A stretch of DNA of 35,332 nt from Acidobacteriota bacterium (GCA_021780215.1 JAJXZD010000184.1:1-35332), one strand, 5' to 3'. Numbered from the stretch's first letter, positions 15,792-24,467 are shown. The notes: generated from the letters alone by a model not told the origin. A program made the numbers and translations.

Positions 15792-16781
15792 ATGCGAAAA
15801 CTGCTGCTGGGCTTTGCGTTGGTTCTGGTGATTTTCGTAGTTGCCTACCTGCATTTTCGCCACCCCAGCCGTCCGCTCGGGGTGGCCTATGTGGCCAACC
15901 GCCAAGTGATCCTCTGGAGCACGCCCGCGGCAATCCGACAGCCGGTCGTCACGGTGGATTATGGCGATCGCGTCGAGATCCTCGCGCGCGTTCCAGACCA
16001 GGCCGAGGTGCGCACGGCCGCGGGAGCGACTGGCTGGACCTCGGAGACAAACCTGCTATCCGCGGATTACTGGCAGAAGACGAAAGATCTTGCATACATG
16101 ACTGCCGGCCTTCCGGTCGAAGCGCGGGGCTATACCCGTGTGCTCAGCAATCTGCATGTGGATCCACGTCGTGACGCGCCGCGCATTCGGCAGCTCTCCA
16201 AAGGCGTGCCCGTGGAGCTCTATGAGCGCCAGACAGCTGAAGTCCCGGCACCGGCCTCATCTCCATCAGGCTCGCCCGGAGCAGAGCCGTCCACGCCGCA
16301 GCGGGAGGATTGGTGGCTGGCCCGTGCTGAACTGCCCAATCATGTCACGCTCTCCGGCTGGGTCCTGGGGCGATTCATTGATCTCGATGTACCTTCACCG
16401 CTTCCGGATTACGCCAGCGCGGCCGGGATGCGCATTGTGGCGTGGTATGCATTGAACCGGGTCCCCGATCCGTCCAACGGCTCCATGCCACAGTATCTTG
16501 TGGTCGGCACGCATGGCCCGGAAGGACAGCCGTGCGACTTCACCGCCCTGCGCGTCTTCACCTGGAGCGCGAAGAAGCACCGCTACGAAACCGCGTATGT
16601 GGATAGCAATGTTTGCGGAAAGCTGCCCGTAAAAATCACGCCATCCGGACCGGCAGGAAACGAAGTCGCCTTCGAATTTTCGGATTTGAGCCAGGAAGCC
16701 GCCGAGCCGCGCCTCTACTTTATGCACGAAACAATCGTGAAACGAGAAAAGACAACCGAGGAGCAATCCCTCCGGAACTAA
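15792..16781 (+). CDS. Membrane-anchored protein with SH3-like domain
   Basis: This 329-residue protein has an N-terminal anchor (KLLLGFALVLVIFVVAYL, residues 3-20). An SH3-like beta barrel follows at about 30-90, with the sequence VILWSTPAAIRQPVVTVDYG and GATGWTSETNLL typical of bacterial SH3 repeats. After this the C-terminal half has beta segments without a known fold, including WWLARAELPNHVTLSGWVLG. It is probably periplasmic. The ATG at 15792 is preferred over a GTG at 15753, since the hydrophobic segment starts immediately. It is followed after 1 bp by the lipoprotein gene, so the two may be made together. Function unknown. Confidence 0.7.
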   Translation: MRKLLLGFALVLVIFVVAYLHFRHPSRPLGVAYVANRQVILWSTPAAIRQPVVTVDYGDRVEILARVPDQAEVRTAAGATGWTSETNLLSADYWQKTKDLAYMTAGLPVEARGYTRVLSNLHVDPRRDAPRIRQLSKGVPVELYERQTAEVPAPASSPSGSPGAEPSTPQREDWWLARAELPNHVTLSGWVLGRFIDLDVPSPLPDYASAAGMRIVAWYALNRVPDPSNGSMPQYLVVGTHGPEGQPCDFTALRVFTWSAKKHRYETAYVDSNVCGKLPVKITPSGPAGNEVAFEFSDLSQEAAEPRLYFMHETIVKREKTTEEQSLRN

Positions 16782-16782
16782 C

Positions 16783-17760
16783 ATGCGTGAGCGCGAATCC
16801 ATTCCCGCGCTCCGGGCGCGGGTACATTGCCTGAAATGGCTTGCCGCTGCACTGGCGGCCGTGGCGCTGGCCTCGGCGCTGGGAGGTTGCTCGCGAGCGG
16901 ACACGCATGCTCAGGCGCAGCCCCCGCCGCCGCCGTTACAATTCGCCGGCGCGTGGGGCATGAAGGGCGATGCGCCAGGTGAACTGGACCACCCCGTCTG
17001 CATCGCCGCCGACGGAGTGGGCAACATCTACATTGCGGACGGAGGCAGTCTGTTCATCCACAAATTCGATCCGCGCGGCACGCCGCTGCTCTCCTTTCAA
17101 GACCCGATTCTGAAGCAGCCGGATTCAATCGCCGTGGATAGCGGCGGAGCAATCTATGTGACCGATTCAAGCCGCGGGATGGCCTCTATTTATCTGCCGA
17201 ATGGCGACCGGCTGCGCACCCTGCGCCTGAGAACTCGCCCGCGCGCCGAGCAGAGTCTCGGCATCTCGGTTGACGACAGCGGACTCATCCATATCTTCGA
17301 CGCGGATGGTCGCAGAATCTTCACCTACACCCCGCGCTGGCGGCTGCTCCGGGCCTGGCAACCTGCCACCAGCGTCGCAGGTGCTGAGTTTCATGCCACA
17401 GCGATGGCGGGCAGCCCAATCGGCGACATCTACCTCGCCGATCAGTCAAGCAATCGCATCGTTCGATTCAACGGCGATGGGCAGTATCTTTCTGAAACGG
17501 ACGCCGGTGGGAATGGCGTAGATCGCCGCCTGAGCAGCGAGTTTGCGGTGTGGAATGCCTACATCTTCGCGATGGACGCCGACGGCCGCCAGTTGCATAT
17601 TTTCTCGCCGGACGGAAAGCCCAAAGTGGATCTGGACCTCGCTCCCGAACTCGGCCAGGGAAGCCGCCTGCCGCCGCCGCTGGCAGTGAGCCCGCGAAAG
17701 GAGCTTCTCGTGCTGGATACTCCGGAAACGCGCGTCCTTCGCTACCGTATCAATTTCTGA
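16783..17760 (+). CDS. NHL/SMP-30-type beta-propeller lipoprotein
   Basis: This is a 325-residue lipoprotein. The signal peptide with lipobox LGGC (Cys36) points to attachment at the envelope. Beyond it are repeated beta-propeller blades of NHL type: IAADGVGNIYIADGGS, IAVDSGGAIYVTDSS, ISVDDSGLIHIFDADG and GDIYLADQSSNRIVRF, about six units. Such propellers act as binding scaffolds; no catalytic residues are recognised. The ATG at 16783 is 1 bp after the preceding stop codon and lacks a strong ribosome site, so translational coupling to the SH3-like gene is likely. There is no evidence of a substrate. Confidence 0.82.
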   Translation: MRERESIPALRARVHCLKWLAAALAAVALASALGGCSRADTHAQAQPPPPPLQFAGAWGMKGDAPGELDHPVCIAADGVGNIYIADGGSLFIHKFDPRGTPLLSFQDPILKQPDSIAVDSGGAIYVTDSSRGMASIYLPNGDRLRTLRLRTRPRAEQSLGISVDDSGLIHIFDADGRRIFTYTPRWRLLRAWQPATSVAGAEFHATAMAGSPIGDIYLADQSSNRIVRFNGDGQYLSETDAGGNGVDRRLSSEFAVWNAYIFAMDADGRQLHIFSPDGKPKVDLDLAPELGQGSRLPPPLAVSPRKELLVLDTPETRVLRYRINF

Positions 17761-17799
17761 TCTCTTATCCTGCGCTTTGGCTTGCAAGGAGGTGTTCCC

Positions 17800-18795
17800 A
17801 TGGCTCTCTTGCTATCGGAAGCGGACGTGAAATCCGTCTTGACCATGCCGCTTGCCCTGGATTGGGTGGAGACTTCGTTTCGCCGTCTGGCGGAAGGCTC
17901 AGCAACCTGCCATTCGCGCCAGCGACTGTTCGTGCCGGGCAAGACGGTGCTGAACTACATGGCGGCGTCTGATCCCGCAGGCGGTTATCTGGGCCTGAAG
18001 ATTTACACGATTTCTGGCCATCAGGCGCGCTTCGTAGTTCCCCTGTTTGCCGCAGAATCCGGAGAGCTGGTCGCCCTGATCGAAGCGGACTACCTCGGAC
18101 AGGTGCGCACGGGGGCCGCAAGCGGGGTAGCGACGCGCGTTCTGGCCCGCCAGGATGCCAGAACCGCTGGCATTATCGGCACGGGCTCACAGGCGCGGAC
18201 CCAGCTCGAGGCCATTGCTCATGTGCGCAAGCTGGAGCGTGTGCGCGCCTACGGACGCGACCCGCAGCGGCGCGCGCAATTCGTTTCTGAGATGTCCGAG
18301 CGCATCGGCGTGCCGGTCACAGCGGTTTCCTCGGCGGAAGAAGCCGTGCGGGGCGCGGACATCCTGGCTGCCGCGACCACGGCGGCGGCCCCGGTGGTTG
18401 AGGGGCGGTGGCTTGCGCCAGGCGTGCACATCAATGCCATCGGCATCAACGTGCCTCAAAAGCGGGAGATTGATGCGGAGACGGTTCGGCGCGCGGGCCT
18501 TATTGCCGCGGATTCCCCCGAACAATCCCGCCGGGAATCCGGCGATCTGCTCCAGGTATTCGGAGACGACGCGACGCAGTGGGCACGGGTGCTCGATTTA
18601 GCCAGCATTGTTGCCGGCAAGACTCCCGGACGCGCCAGCCGGGACCAAATCACACTGTTCAAGTCAAACGGCATCGCCATCGAGGACATTGTCGTGGGAG
18701 GGCGCGTTTACGAACTGGCCCGCGAGCGAGGCTTGGGAAGGGAAATTCCGATGTGGCGCGAGGAGGGGACTTCCGCGGAGCGGCGCGGGGCCTAG
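17800..18795 (+). CDS. Ornithine cyclodeaminase / mu-crystallin family protein
   Basis: This 331-residue NAD(P)-dependent enzyme has the N-terminal fold with GLKIYT (substrate lysine) and QVRTGAASGVAT (substrate arginine). The Rossmann motif is GIIGTGSQARTQLEA and the C-terminal signature is DQITLFKSNGIAIEDIV. The family includes ornithine cyclodeaminase, archaeal alanine dehydrogenase and ketimine reductases, and the sequence does not settle the substrate. The ATG at 17800 has AAGGAGG 7 bp upstream. The final TAG overlaps the anti-sigma stop on the other strand by a shared CTAG (18792-18795), so the genes end tail-to-tail with no spacer or terminator. Confidence 0.88.
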   Translation: MALLLSEADVKSVLTMPLALDWVETSFRRLAEGSATCHSRQRLFVPGKTVLNYMAASDPAGGYLGLKIYTISGHQARFVVPLFAAESGELVALIEADYLGQVRTGAASGVATRVLARQDARTAGIIGTGSQARTQLEAIAHVRKLERVRAYGRDPQRRAQFVSEMSERIGVPVTAVSSAEEAVRGADILAAATTAAAPVVEGRWLAPGVHINAIGINVPQKREIDAETVRRAGLIAADSPEQSRRESGDLLQVFGDDATQWARVLDLASIVAGKTPGRASRDQITLFKSNGIAIEDIVVGGRVYELARERGLGREIPMWREEGTSAERRGA

Positions 18796-19031
18796 CTGTG
18801 AACGCGGCCAAGCTTCCTGGTCAGCGCGTCGTGCAGGCGCTGGCGGGTGCTCGGCGGAAGCGGCGCAGGCTCCGAATTACAGAAGATCTGGATAGTTTGC
18901 CGCGTGGTGTCCACCACCACCCGGCAGTCCACGCATTTTCCGAGATGGTGTTCAATGGAAGCGCGCAGGTCTGGGTCAAGCGCTTCGTCCAGGTAATCCG
19001 CCAGCTCCTTAAGGATGTCCTTGCATTTCAC
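18792..19031 (-). CDS. Zinc-finger anti-sigma factor
   Basis: This 79-residue protein starts at the GTG at 19031, whose last bases form the TGA stop of the sigma gene (GTGA overlap at 19028-19031). A zinc-binding core, HHLGKCVDC (H-x3-C-x2-C), together with a cysteine near the N-terminus (Cys3), matches ZAS-domain anti-sigma factors that hold an ECF sigma until zinc or disulfide chemistry changes. There is no transmembrane helix, so it acts in the cytoplasm. Ribosome site GAGGGG lies just upstream in the sigma coding region. A much longer frame upstream of 19031 overlaps the sigma gene and is rejected. Confidence 0.88.
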   Translation of the reverse strand: MKCKDILKELADYLDEALDPDLRASIEHHLGKCVDCRVVVDTTRQTIQIFCNSEPAPLPPSTRQRLHDALTRKLGRVHS

Positions 19032-19660
19032 GAATGCACCCCTCGCCGAAAGTAGCGGTTCAAATGCTGGCGCAGCTTGAGGCGCGCCCGCAGCAGCCGC
19101 GATTTCACCGCTGGAACGGAAAGTCCGAGAACATCGGCCGTCTCCTCGGTGGATAATTCTTCGATATCCCGAAGCTGGAAAACGATTCGAAAAGGCGGAT
19201 CGAGTTCGCCGATGGCTTTGGCCAGAATCTCGCCGAGTTCCGTCTGCGCGTAGCGCTGTTCGGGGGAGGGGCCCCAATCCTCCACTTCCCGCGGGATGGC
19301 CTCCTCATCGGTTCCCATCTCCTGGTCGAGCGAGACTACGCCGGGCCGCCGTTTGCGGAGCTTCATCAGCGCCTGATTGACGGCGATGCGGACCAGCCAG
19401 GTATAAAACCGCGAGTTTCCCTGAAAATCGCCTAGGTGCTCATACGCCTTGAGGAATGCCTCCTGCATGGCGTCCTCGGCATCCTCGCGGTTTTGGGTGA
19501 TGTTCTGGGTAAGGCGGAAAATCTTGCGCTCGTAGCGGTTGACCAGCGTCTCAAACGGGGCGACGTTTCCAGCCTTTGCAGCGGCTACCAGGGCAGGTTC
19601 GTCGTCCGCCAGAGTCTGAGGCGAGAAGGCCCGTCGGGGTTCCAGTTTGGGGGCGTTCAT
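19028..19660 (-). CDS. ECF-family RNA polymerase sigma factor
   Basis: This 210-residue sigma-70 family protein has region 2 at about residues 35-105 (ETLVNRYERKIFRLTQNITQ and AMQEAFLKAYEHLGDFQG). A short linker (SLDQEMGTDEEAIPREVEDW) leads to region 4 (ELSTEETADVLGLSVPAVKS). The lack of region 3 identifies an extracytoplasmic-function sigma. The ATG at 19660 with an AAGAAG-type purine stretch upstream is the likely start; an open frame to 19816 has no support. The overlapping anti-sigma gene follows. The genes it controls are not identifiable from this window. Confidence 0.93.
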   Translation of the reverse strand: MNAPKLEPRRAFSPQTLADDEPALVAAAKAGNVAPFETLVNRYERKIFRLTQNITQNREDAEDAMQEAFLKAYEHLGDFQGNSRFYTWLVRIAVNQALMKLRKRRPGVVSLDQEMGTDEEAIPREVEDWGPSPEQRYAQTELGEILAKAIGELDPPFRIVFQLRDIEELSTEETADVLGLSVPAVKSRLLRARLKLRQHLNRYFRRGVHS

Positions 19661-19851
19661 GGCTCTTCTTCCCAACACGATGGTAGCACAGCTTTGGAGA
19701 TGTCCCCGCCGATGTGTATTATCATAGCCTCGGATGGACGACCCGCTCGGGGGTTTGCCGGTCGGACCGCCGCCTGCGGTGCAGTAAAGAGCACGATCGA
19801 GCACAACGTCGCGCACGGGGCGCGATGCTCAAGGATTCTCAGAGGATATCC

Positions 19852-20364
19852 ATGCGAACCCTGCCCGATTATCTCCGCAAGGGCATGAAACTGGTCCTGA
19901 TTGGGGCAAACCCGGGGGAACGTTCGGCACGCGTCGGCCACTACTATGCCGGCAGCAACAATCCATTCTGGACCCTCCTCTATGAATCCGGCGTGATTCC
20001 CGAACCAATCAGGTACGAGGACGATCGCCGCATCATCGAGTTCGGCATCGGCATGACCGACCTAGTAAAGCGCCCAACGCGGGGAGTCGAGGAAATCGAA
20101 CGCCGGGAGTTTGCCGAAGGGCGCGTCCTGCTGGCCCAGAAACTCGAGGATATCCGCCCGCGCATCATTGCCTTCCACGGCAAGATGGTCTGCGAAAGGT
20201 TTACCGGGCGCCCCTGCAAACTGGGATTGCAGAAAGAGCGGCTTTACGGCGCGCTTGTGTTCGTGCTGCCCTCGACGAGCGGGCAGAACACGGGCGCCAG
20301 CCTTGGGGTGAAGAAGCGCTATTTCAAGAAGTTGGCGGCGCTGCTGAAAAGTCCCAAGGATTAG
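19852..20364 (+). CDS. Mug/TDG-family mismatch-specific uracil-DNA glycosylase
   Basis: This 170-residue enzyme removes uracil or damaged pyrimidine opposite guanine. Motif GANPGERSARVGHYYAG is the Mug-type first motif with Asn20 as catalytic residue (E. coli Mug has GINPG). A LPSTSGQN segment, the equivalent of the second motif, lies in the C-terminal half. Length is close to E. coli Mug (168 residues). The ATG at 19852 has AGAGGA 6 bp upstream; the upstream open frame from 19714 has no support. It is the first of four same-strand genes with a DNA-repair/ADP-ribose flavour, though the gap to the crotonase gene (40 bp) may mean separate regulation. Confidence 0.88.
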   Translation: MRTLPDYLRKGMKLVLIGANPGERSARVGHYYAGSNNPFWTLLYESGVIPEPIRYEDDRRIIEFGIGMTDLVKRPTRGVEEIERREFAEGRVLLAQKLEDIRPRIIAFHGKMVCERFTGRPCKLGLQKERLYGALVFVLPSTSGQNTGASLGVKKRYFKKLAALLKSPKD

Positions 20365-20404
20365 GCCGCGCGGAAAGCAGCCCCGGAGGAGGAGCGTTTC
20401 GCCC

Positions 20405-21214
20405 ATGGGAACCACGCAGGAAGCGGCAGCTCCATTGGTGTTGGAGGAACGGAACGGCGCAGTTGTCACCTTGCGATTGAACCGCCCCGAGAAACTGAAC
20501 GCGTTCAATCCGGACATGGCGCGCGCTCTGGTCCACGGCCTGTTGCGCGCCGGAGAGGAGAGGACGGTGCGGGCTGTGGTCATTACCGGAGCGGGGCGAG
20601 GCTTCTGTGCCGGAGGCGATCTCGATTACATCCGCAACGCGCGCTCGCGCAAGTCGGTTCAGGATCTGCAGGAACTGCTCAAACTGGGCAAGGAGATGTG
20701 CCTGGCGATCGCAGGCATGCCAAAGCCAGTGATTGCGGCGGTCAATGGGCCTGCCGCAGGCGGAGGAATGAGCCTGGCGCTGGCCTGCGATCTGCGAATT
20801 GCCTCGGAACAAGCCAGCTTTACCCAGTCTTTCGGGCAAGTCGGGCTGTATCCCGATTTCGGGGCCACTTTCTTCCTGCCGCGACTGGTCGGCCTGGCGC
20901 GAGCGTCGGAGATGTTCTACACCGCGGAGTGGCTGTCCGCGGCGGAGGCATGCCGGATCGGAATCGTATGCCGTGTGTGCCCGGCCGAGGAATTTGGTCT
21001 CGCCGCACAGGAGTTTGCGCAGCGAATGGCGGCAGGTCCGCCTCTCGCCTACCGCGATGTGAAGCGAACGATGATCGGCGAGGCCCACAACGAACTCGAG
21101 CAGGCCCTCGATGAAGAGAACCGTTTGCAGGTCCATTGCTTCCTTTCAGAGGACTGCGCCGAGGGCCTGGCGGCATTTTTCGAAGAGCGCCCGCCGAACT
21201 TTCGAGGACACTGA
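20405..21214 (+). CDS. Enoyl-CoA hydratase/isomerase family protein (PaaG-like)
   Basis: This 269-residue crotonase-fold enzyme acts on acyl-CoA thioesters. The oxyanion-hole segments are GRGFCAGGDLDYI and AAGGGMSLALACDLRIAS. At the catalytic position the sequence reads GLYPDFGATFFLPR: Asp replaces the second glutamate of true enoyl-CoA hydratases, the pattern seen in PaaG-type isomerases and other non-hydratase crotonases. So the fatty-acid hydratase reaction is not the safest prediction. The ATG at 20405 has GGAGGAGG about 12 bp upstream. The C-terminus is usual for the family. Confidence 0.88.
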   Translation: MGTTQEAAAPLVLEERNGAVVTLRLNRPEKLNAFNPDMARALVHGLLRAGEERTVRAVVITGAGRGFCAGGDLDYIRNARSRKSVQDLQELLKLGKEMCLAIAGMPKPVIAAVNGPAAGGGMSLALACDLRIASEQASFTQSFGQVGLYPDFGATFFLPRLVGLARASEMFYTAEWLSAAEACRIGIVCRVCPAEEFGLAAQEFAQRMAAGPPLAYRDVKRTMIGEAHNELEQALDEENRLQVHCFLSEDCAEGLAAFFEERPPNFRGH

Positions 21215-21309
21215 CGGCAACCTCAGTACCCCATGGGCCAGCTCGGGAACCGCCCGCGCACCGGAGCGGAAAATTCAGACAGGGCATATCGCATGACGGG
21301 AGAGCCACG

Positions 21310-21705
21310 ATGACCGCACCCTCCAGCAACTCCGCAGCGCAATCCAGCTCGCGAAAACGCCCGGGGAAAAGAGCGAAGTTCCTGCACAAGCCCGCCTGCA
21401 CCACTTGTCGTAAGGCGCGGAAGTTCATGGAAGAGCGTGGATTCGAACTGAATTTTCGCGATCTTGCGAAAGAGCGTCTGACGACCGCGGAACTCGAAAA
21501 ATTAATCGGCAAACGCGATTACCGGGAGTTTCTGAACCCGCGTAATGAGCTCTACCGGCGCAGGAAAATGAAGCAGAATCCCCCGCCGCGCGCCGAAGCC
21601 ATCCGCCTGATGGCTGCCGAGCCGAACCTGATTCGCCGGCCGGTGATTCTCGCCGGAGGACACGTGGTACTGGGATTCGACGAAAGCGGCATCGCGAAAC
21701 TCTGA
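21310..21705 (+). CDS. ArsC/Spx-like thioredoxin-fold protein
   Basis: This 131-residue protein has an N-terminal KPACTTCRKARKFMEERGFE segment with a Cys-x2-Cys redox pair. It is followed by NFRDLAKERLTTAELEKLI, then KRDYREFLNPR and, at the C-terminus, RRPVILAGGHVVLGF. These match the ArsC/Spx/YffB family of arsenate reductase-like and transcription-regulatory proteins. The CTTC pair resembles Spx and MgsR more than the single-cysteine ArsC. The ATG at 21310 has GGGAGAG 6 bp upstream; a longer in-frame start at 21136 overlaps the crotonase. Role uncertain: redox regulator or reductase. The macro-domain gene follows after 18 bp. Confidence 0.8.
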   Translation: MTAPSSNSAAQSSSRKRPGKRAKFLHKPACTTCRKARKFMEERGFELNFRDLAKERLTTAELEKLIGKRDYREFLNPRNELYRRRKMKQNPPPRAEAIRLMAAEPNLIRRPVILAGGHVVLGFDESGIAKL

Positions 21706-21723
21706 AGAGGAACCATCCCGGGC

Positions 21724-22260
21724 ATGAACACAGCTGATCGAATTGAAATCCGCCAGGGCGACCTGACCGAGATGGATACCGATGCGATCGTGAACGCTGC
21801 CAACAACGACCTGCAGCTCGGCGGAGGCGTGGCCGGCGCGATTCGCCGCAAGGGCGGCCCGCGCATTCAGGTCGAGTGCGATGAAATTGGCACGATCCCC
21901 GTCGGTGGCGCGGCCATCACCTCTGGAGGGGACCTGAAAACGCGCCACGTGATTCATGCGGCGAGCATGCAGCTCGGCGGAATGACTTCGGCGCACGCGC
22001 TGCGCAGCTCCACAGCCCTTGCGCTGCGCATTGCCGCCCAGAAAGGCCTGAAAACCATTGCCTTCCCCGCCGTGGGCACGGGCATCGCCGGTTTTCCCGT
22101 GCCTGAGTGCGCCGAAATCATGCTTCGCGAGGCGCTGCGGCATTTGCACGGCCCCACGTCGCTCGAAAAAATCTACTTCGTGCTGTTTGACGACAAGACC
22201 CGGGCAACTTTCGAAGAGGTTTTTCGGGAGATGCAGTCCGGCCGCATCCCGGCCGAATAG
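21724..22260 (+). CDS. Macro domain protein (ADP-ribose binding/hydrolysing)
   Basis: This 178-residue protein is a single macro domain. The N-terminal motif AIVNAANNDLQLGGGVAGAI and the C-terminal FPAVGTGIAGFP are the ADP-ribose-binding loops. The VAGAI form, with Ala where MacroD-type deacylases have Asp (VDGAI), points to an AF1521/macroH2A-like class, so it may bind or process ADP-ribose differently. It ends 23 bp before the convergent M1-like gene. It follows the Spx-like gene by 18 bp and probably shares its transcript. No ADP-ribosyltransferase toxin gene is visible nearby. Confidence 0.92.
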   Translation: MNTADRIEIRQGDLTEMDTDAIVNAANNDLQLGGGVAGAIRRKGGPRIQVECDEIGTIPVGGAAITSGGDLKTRHVIHAASMQLGGMTSAHALRSSTALALRIAAQKGLKTIAFPAVGTGIAGFPVPECAEIMLREALRHLHGPTSLEKIYFVLFDDKTRATFEEVFREMQSGRIPAE

Positions 22261-22283
22261 CGCCCAAAACCCGGCGGGAGCGT

Positions 22284-24443
22284 TCAGTTGTTGTCTGTGC
22301 GCCGCTTGAGGACCGGGTGATTATCCTGCGAGGCGCCACTATTCGCGGCGGGAGCGGCGGCCGGTGCGGCAGAGGCGGAAGAAGCGGCCTGCGGAGTCCC
22401 CGCCGGATTGTAGGGCACCTTCATGTACGCCGCGGCTTCTTCCTGCGCTCCGGCGGTATCGTCGTGGGTATGCTGTGCCAGGCTGTATTCGTTGATGGCA
22501 CGCTCGCGCTGCCCCAGCAAGTCGTAAATTTTCCCGATGTAAATATGGCTCCAGACCTCGACCCACTTGGGATCGAGATTTCCTCCCAGCGCGGCGCGGA
22601 AGGCGTTTGCGGCGGCCTGGTAGTTCTTCTGGTAGAACATGGCCTCGCCCATGCGGAAATGCGCCAGCGAGTTGGTGGGCCCGACCTCGAGCGCGTGCTG
22701 GTACTCCTGAATGGCTTCGTAGTATTTCCCGATGGCGGCCAGCGATTCGCCGCGGGCGATCGTGGCGCGCACGCGCAAGCGCGGGCTCGATTTCAGCAGA
22801 TTGTTGTTCGGGTCGATGATGATGCCATTCGGCTTCGGGCGGCCGAAAGTGTCAATTTCAAATTCCGACGCCGGCCCGCTCACTAGCACTTTCTTGTATT
22901 CCGGATTGCCCTCCGTATCCACTTCCATCTCGACGGGCATCCGGAAGGTGTCGAGCGGCTGGTGAATCTTGCCGATGGTCTTAAAGCCCTTAGGCGTGCG
23001 GTACACAATGTAATCCAGCGTGAATTCGGGAATGCCTGTCGAGTCGAGCCACTGCGAAAAAAAGGACACCAGGTTCACCGGCGGCTCTCCGGCCTTCGGT
23101 GGCGGAAGTTTCGCCTCCGCGAGCTTTTCCAGATCACCAATCGAGGCCGTCTTGCCGGCGAACTGCTTGTAGAAATCGCGAAGCAAGCTGGAGAAGGCGT
23201 CGTCGCCCAGCTCGGCTCGGAGCATGTGAAAGACCATCGCGCCCTTGTCGCCCACAACAGAGCGGTAGGAATCCGAATAGGCCCCCAAATGCTGGGCCTG
23301 GGAAATCGGGGCTGAATCCCCGTACATCAACGCGCCGACGCTGAAATCCTCAAGGACTCTGCGCACGCCAGCCACGCCATCCGCCTGCTCCGCGTACATC
23401 GCCTCGGAATAGTAGGCAAGGCTGTCGGCGACCCACTCATCGGAGACGGAGGCAGGCAGAACCTGGCCTCCCCACCATTGTCCCGCCGCCAGGCGCGAGA
23501 GCAAACGATTGTTGGCGCGTGTCGTCCACTGGCGGGCGCTGATCAGCAGCAATCCGGGGGCGGAGAAACCGTTCAACGATCCATCCGGCATCTGCGCCAC
23601 GGTGAAGCTCGGCGGCTGGCCCTTCTGCGAAGGGAGCGGGCCGAAGGCATCGGAAAAGTAGTCGAGAATCTGAGCCAGAGCGTTGCCGTAGGCGGACGCG
23701 GTGGAAGCCTGCGCCGGCGGTGTATAGACCGGGATCTTGTATCCCTGCGCAGACACGGGAGTGAGCTGCAAACTCCCGGCCACGAACGACCCGGAGGGCT
23801 CGGCCTGGTCGCAGTGGAAGACGTAGGATGCCTGGGCCGGCGCGTTGCCGATGCCTGGGCGGACGACCGGCGTATCCGCATTCCCCGTGCCGACTACGAC
23901 AAATGTGCTGGGAACGATGATGTTGAATGTTGCGGTGTATCGGTTCGCAGGATAGTCCGTCAGCGGGAACCACCGCGCCGGAACCAGGAGATATGCCGAG
24001 GTCTTGTCCACCGAGGCGAAGCGGACTCCGGGGGTCGGGCTATCCTCCTCGCTCGAGACGGGGCCGTTATAGTCGAAAGTCAACGAGATCTGTTGCCCGC
24101 GCGTGGCCGTCTCCGGAAGGGACACGCTCAGAAGCAGCGGAGTCTGCGGGTCGCGCCCGAAAGTCAGGGACTCTCCGCTGGCCGTCTTGACGGAGCTGAC
24201 CTGCAAATCCGGATGCAGTTCCACGAGCACTGTCCGGGCAATCTGCCGGGCCACAAAGTCCACCTTGGCTTCCGCCGTGATGGTCTGCTGGTCCGGATTC
24301 ACAATGGCTTCCACGCTATAATGCGACGCCCGGAACGGAAATGTGCGTGGGGCCTGGGCGGGCGCGGGACGTGAGGCGAACAGCAAGAACAACAGAGGGG
24401 CAGCCAGTCGGCAAATTTTGAACAAGAAGGCCTTCTCTCCCAC
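22284..24443 (-). CDS. M1 aminopeptidase-like protein, catalytically degenerate, with C-terminal TPR repeats
   Basis: This 719-residue exported protein has a signal peptide (APLLFLLFASRPAPAQA), an M1-type N-terminal beta domain, an M1-like helical domain and two to three tetratricopeptide repeats (about 575-665). The diagnostic M1 sites are lost. Where HExxHQWWG is expected, residues 317-325 read RLAAGQWWG, and the downstream NE-x-F-A zinc ligand becomes WVADSLAYY (Asp340). The substrate loop GAMEN is replaced by LNGFSAPG. QWWGG and the surrounding order remain, so this is a relative that lost zinc chemistry. It lies 24 bp after lpxB on the same strand. The GTG at 24443 is listed; a TTG at 24425 with AAGG upstream is an alternative. 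It may bind peptides or act as a scaffold. Confidence 0.82.
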   Translation of the reverse strand: MGEKAFLFKICRLAAPLLFLLFASRPAPAQAPRTFPFRASHYSVEAIVNPDQQTITAEAKVDFVARQIARTVLVELHPDLQVSSVKTASGESLTFGRDPQTPLLLSVSLPETATRGQQISLTFDYNGPVSSEEDSPTPGVRFASVDKTSAYLLVPARWFPLTDYPANRYTATFNIIVPSTFVVVGTGNADTPVVRPGIGNAPAQASYVFHCDQAEPSGSFVAGSLQLTPVSAQGYKIPVYTPPAQASTASAYGNALAQILDYFSDAFGPLPSQKGQPPSFTVAQMPDGSLNGFSAPGLLLISARQWTTRANNRLLSRLAAGQWWGGQVLPASVSDEWVADSLAYYSEAMYAEQADGVAGVRRVLEDFSVGALMYGDSAPISQAQHLGAYSDSYRSVVGDKGAMVFHMLRAELGDDAFSSLLRDFYKQFAGKTASIGDLEKLAEAKLPPPKAGEPPVNLVSFFSQWLDSTGIPEFTLDYIVYRTPKGFKTIGKIHQPLDTFRMPVEMEVDTEGNPEYKKVLVSGPASEFEIDTFGRPKPNGIIIDPNNNLLKSSPRLRVRATIARGESLAAIGKYYEAIQEYQHALEVGPTNSLAHFRMGEAMFYQKNYQAAANAFRAALGGNLDPKWVEVWSHIYIGKIYDLLGQRERAINEYSLAQHTHDDTAGAQEEAAAYMKVPYNPAGTPQAASSASAAPAAAPAANSGASQDNHPVLKRRTDNN

Positions 24444-24467
24444 GCCGCAAAATTCCCTGCTGATATC

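Noticed and set aside
24311-24325. CTATAAT, a perfect -10-like hexamer on the plus strand
   Set aside because: It sits inside the coding region of the M1-like gene, with no plus-strand gene following.
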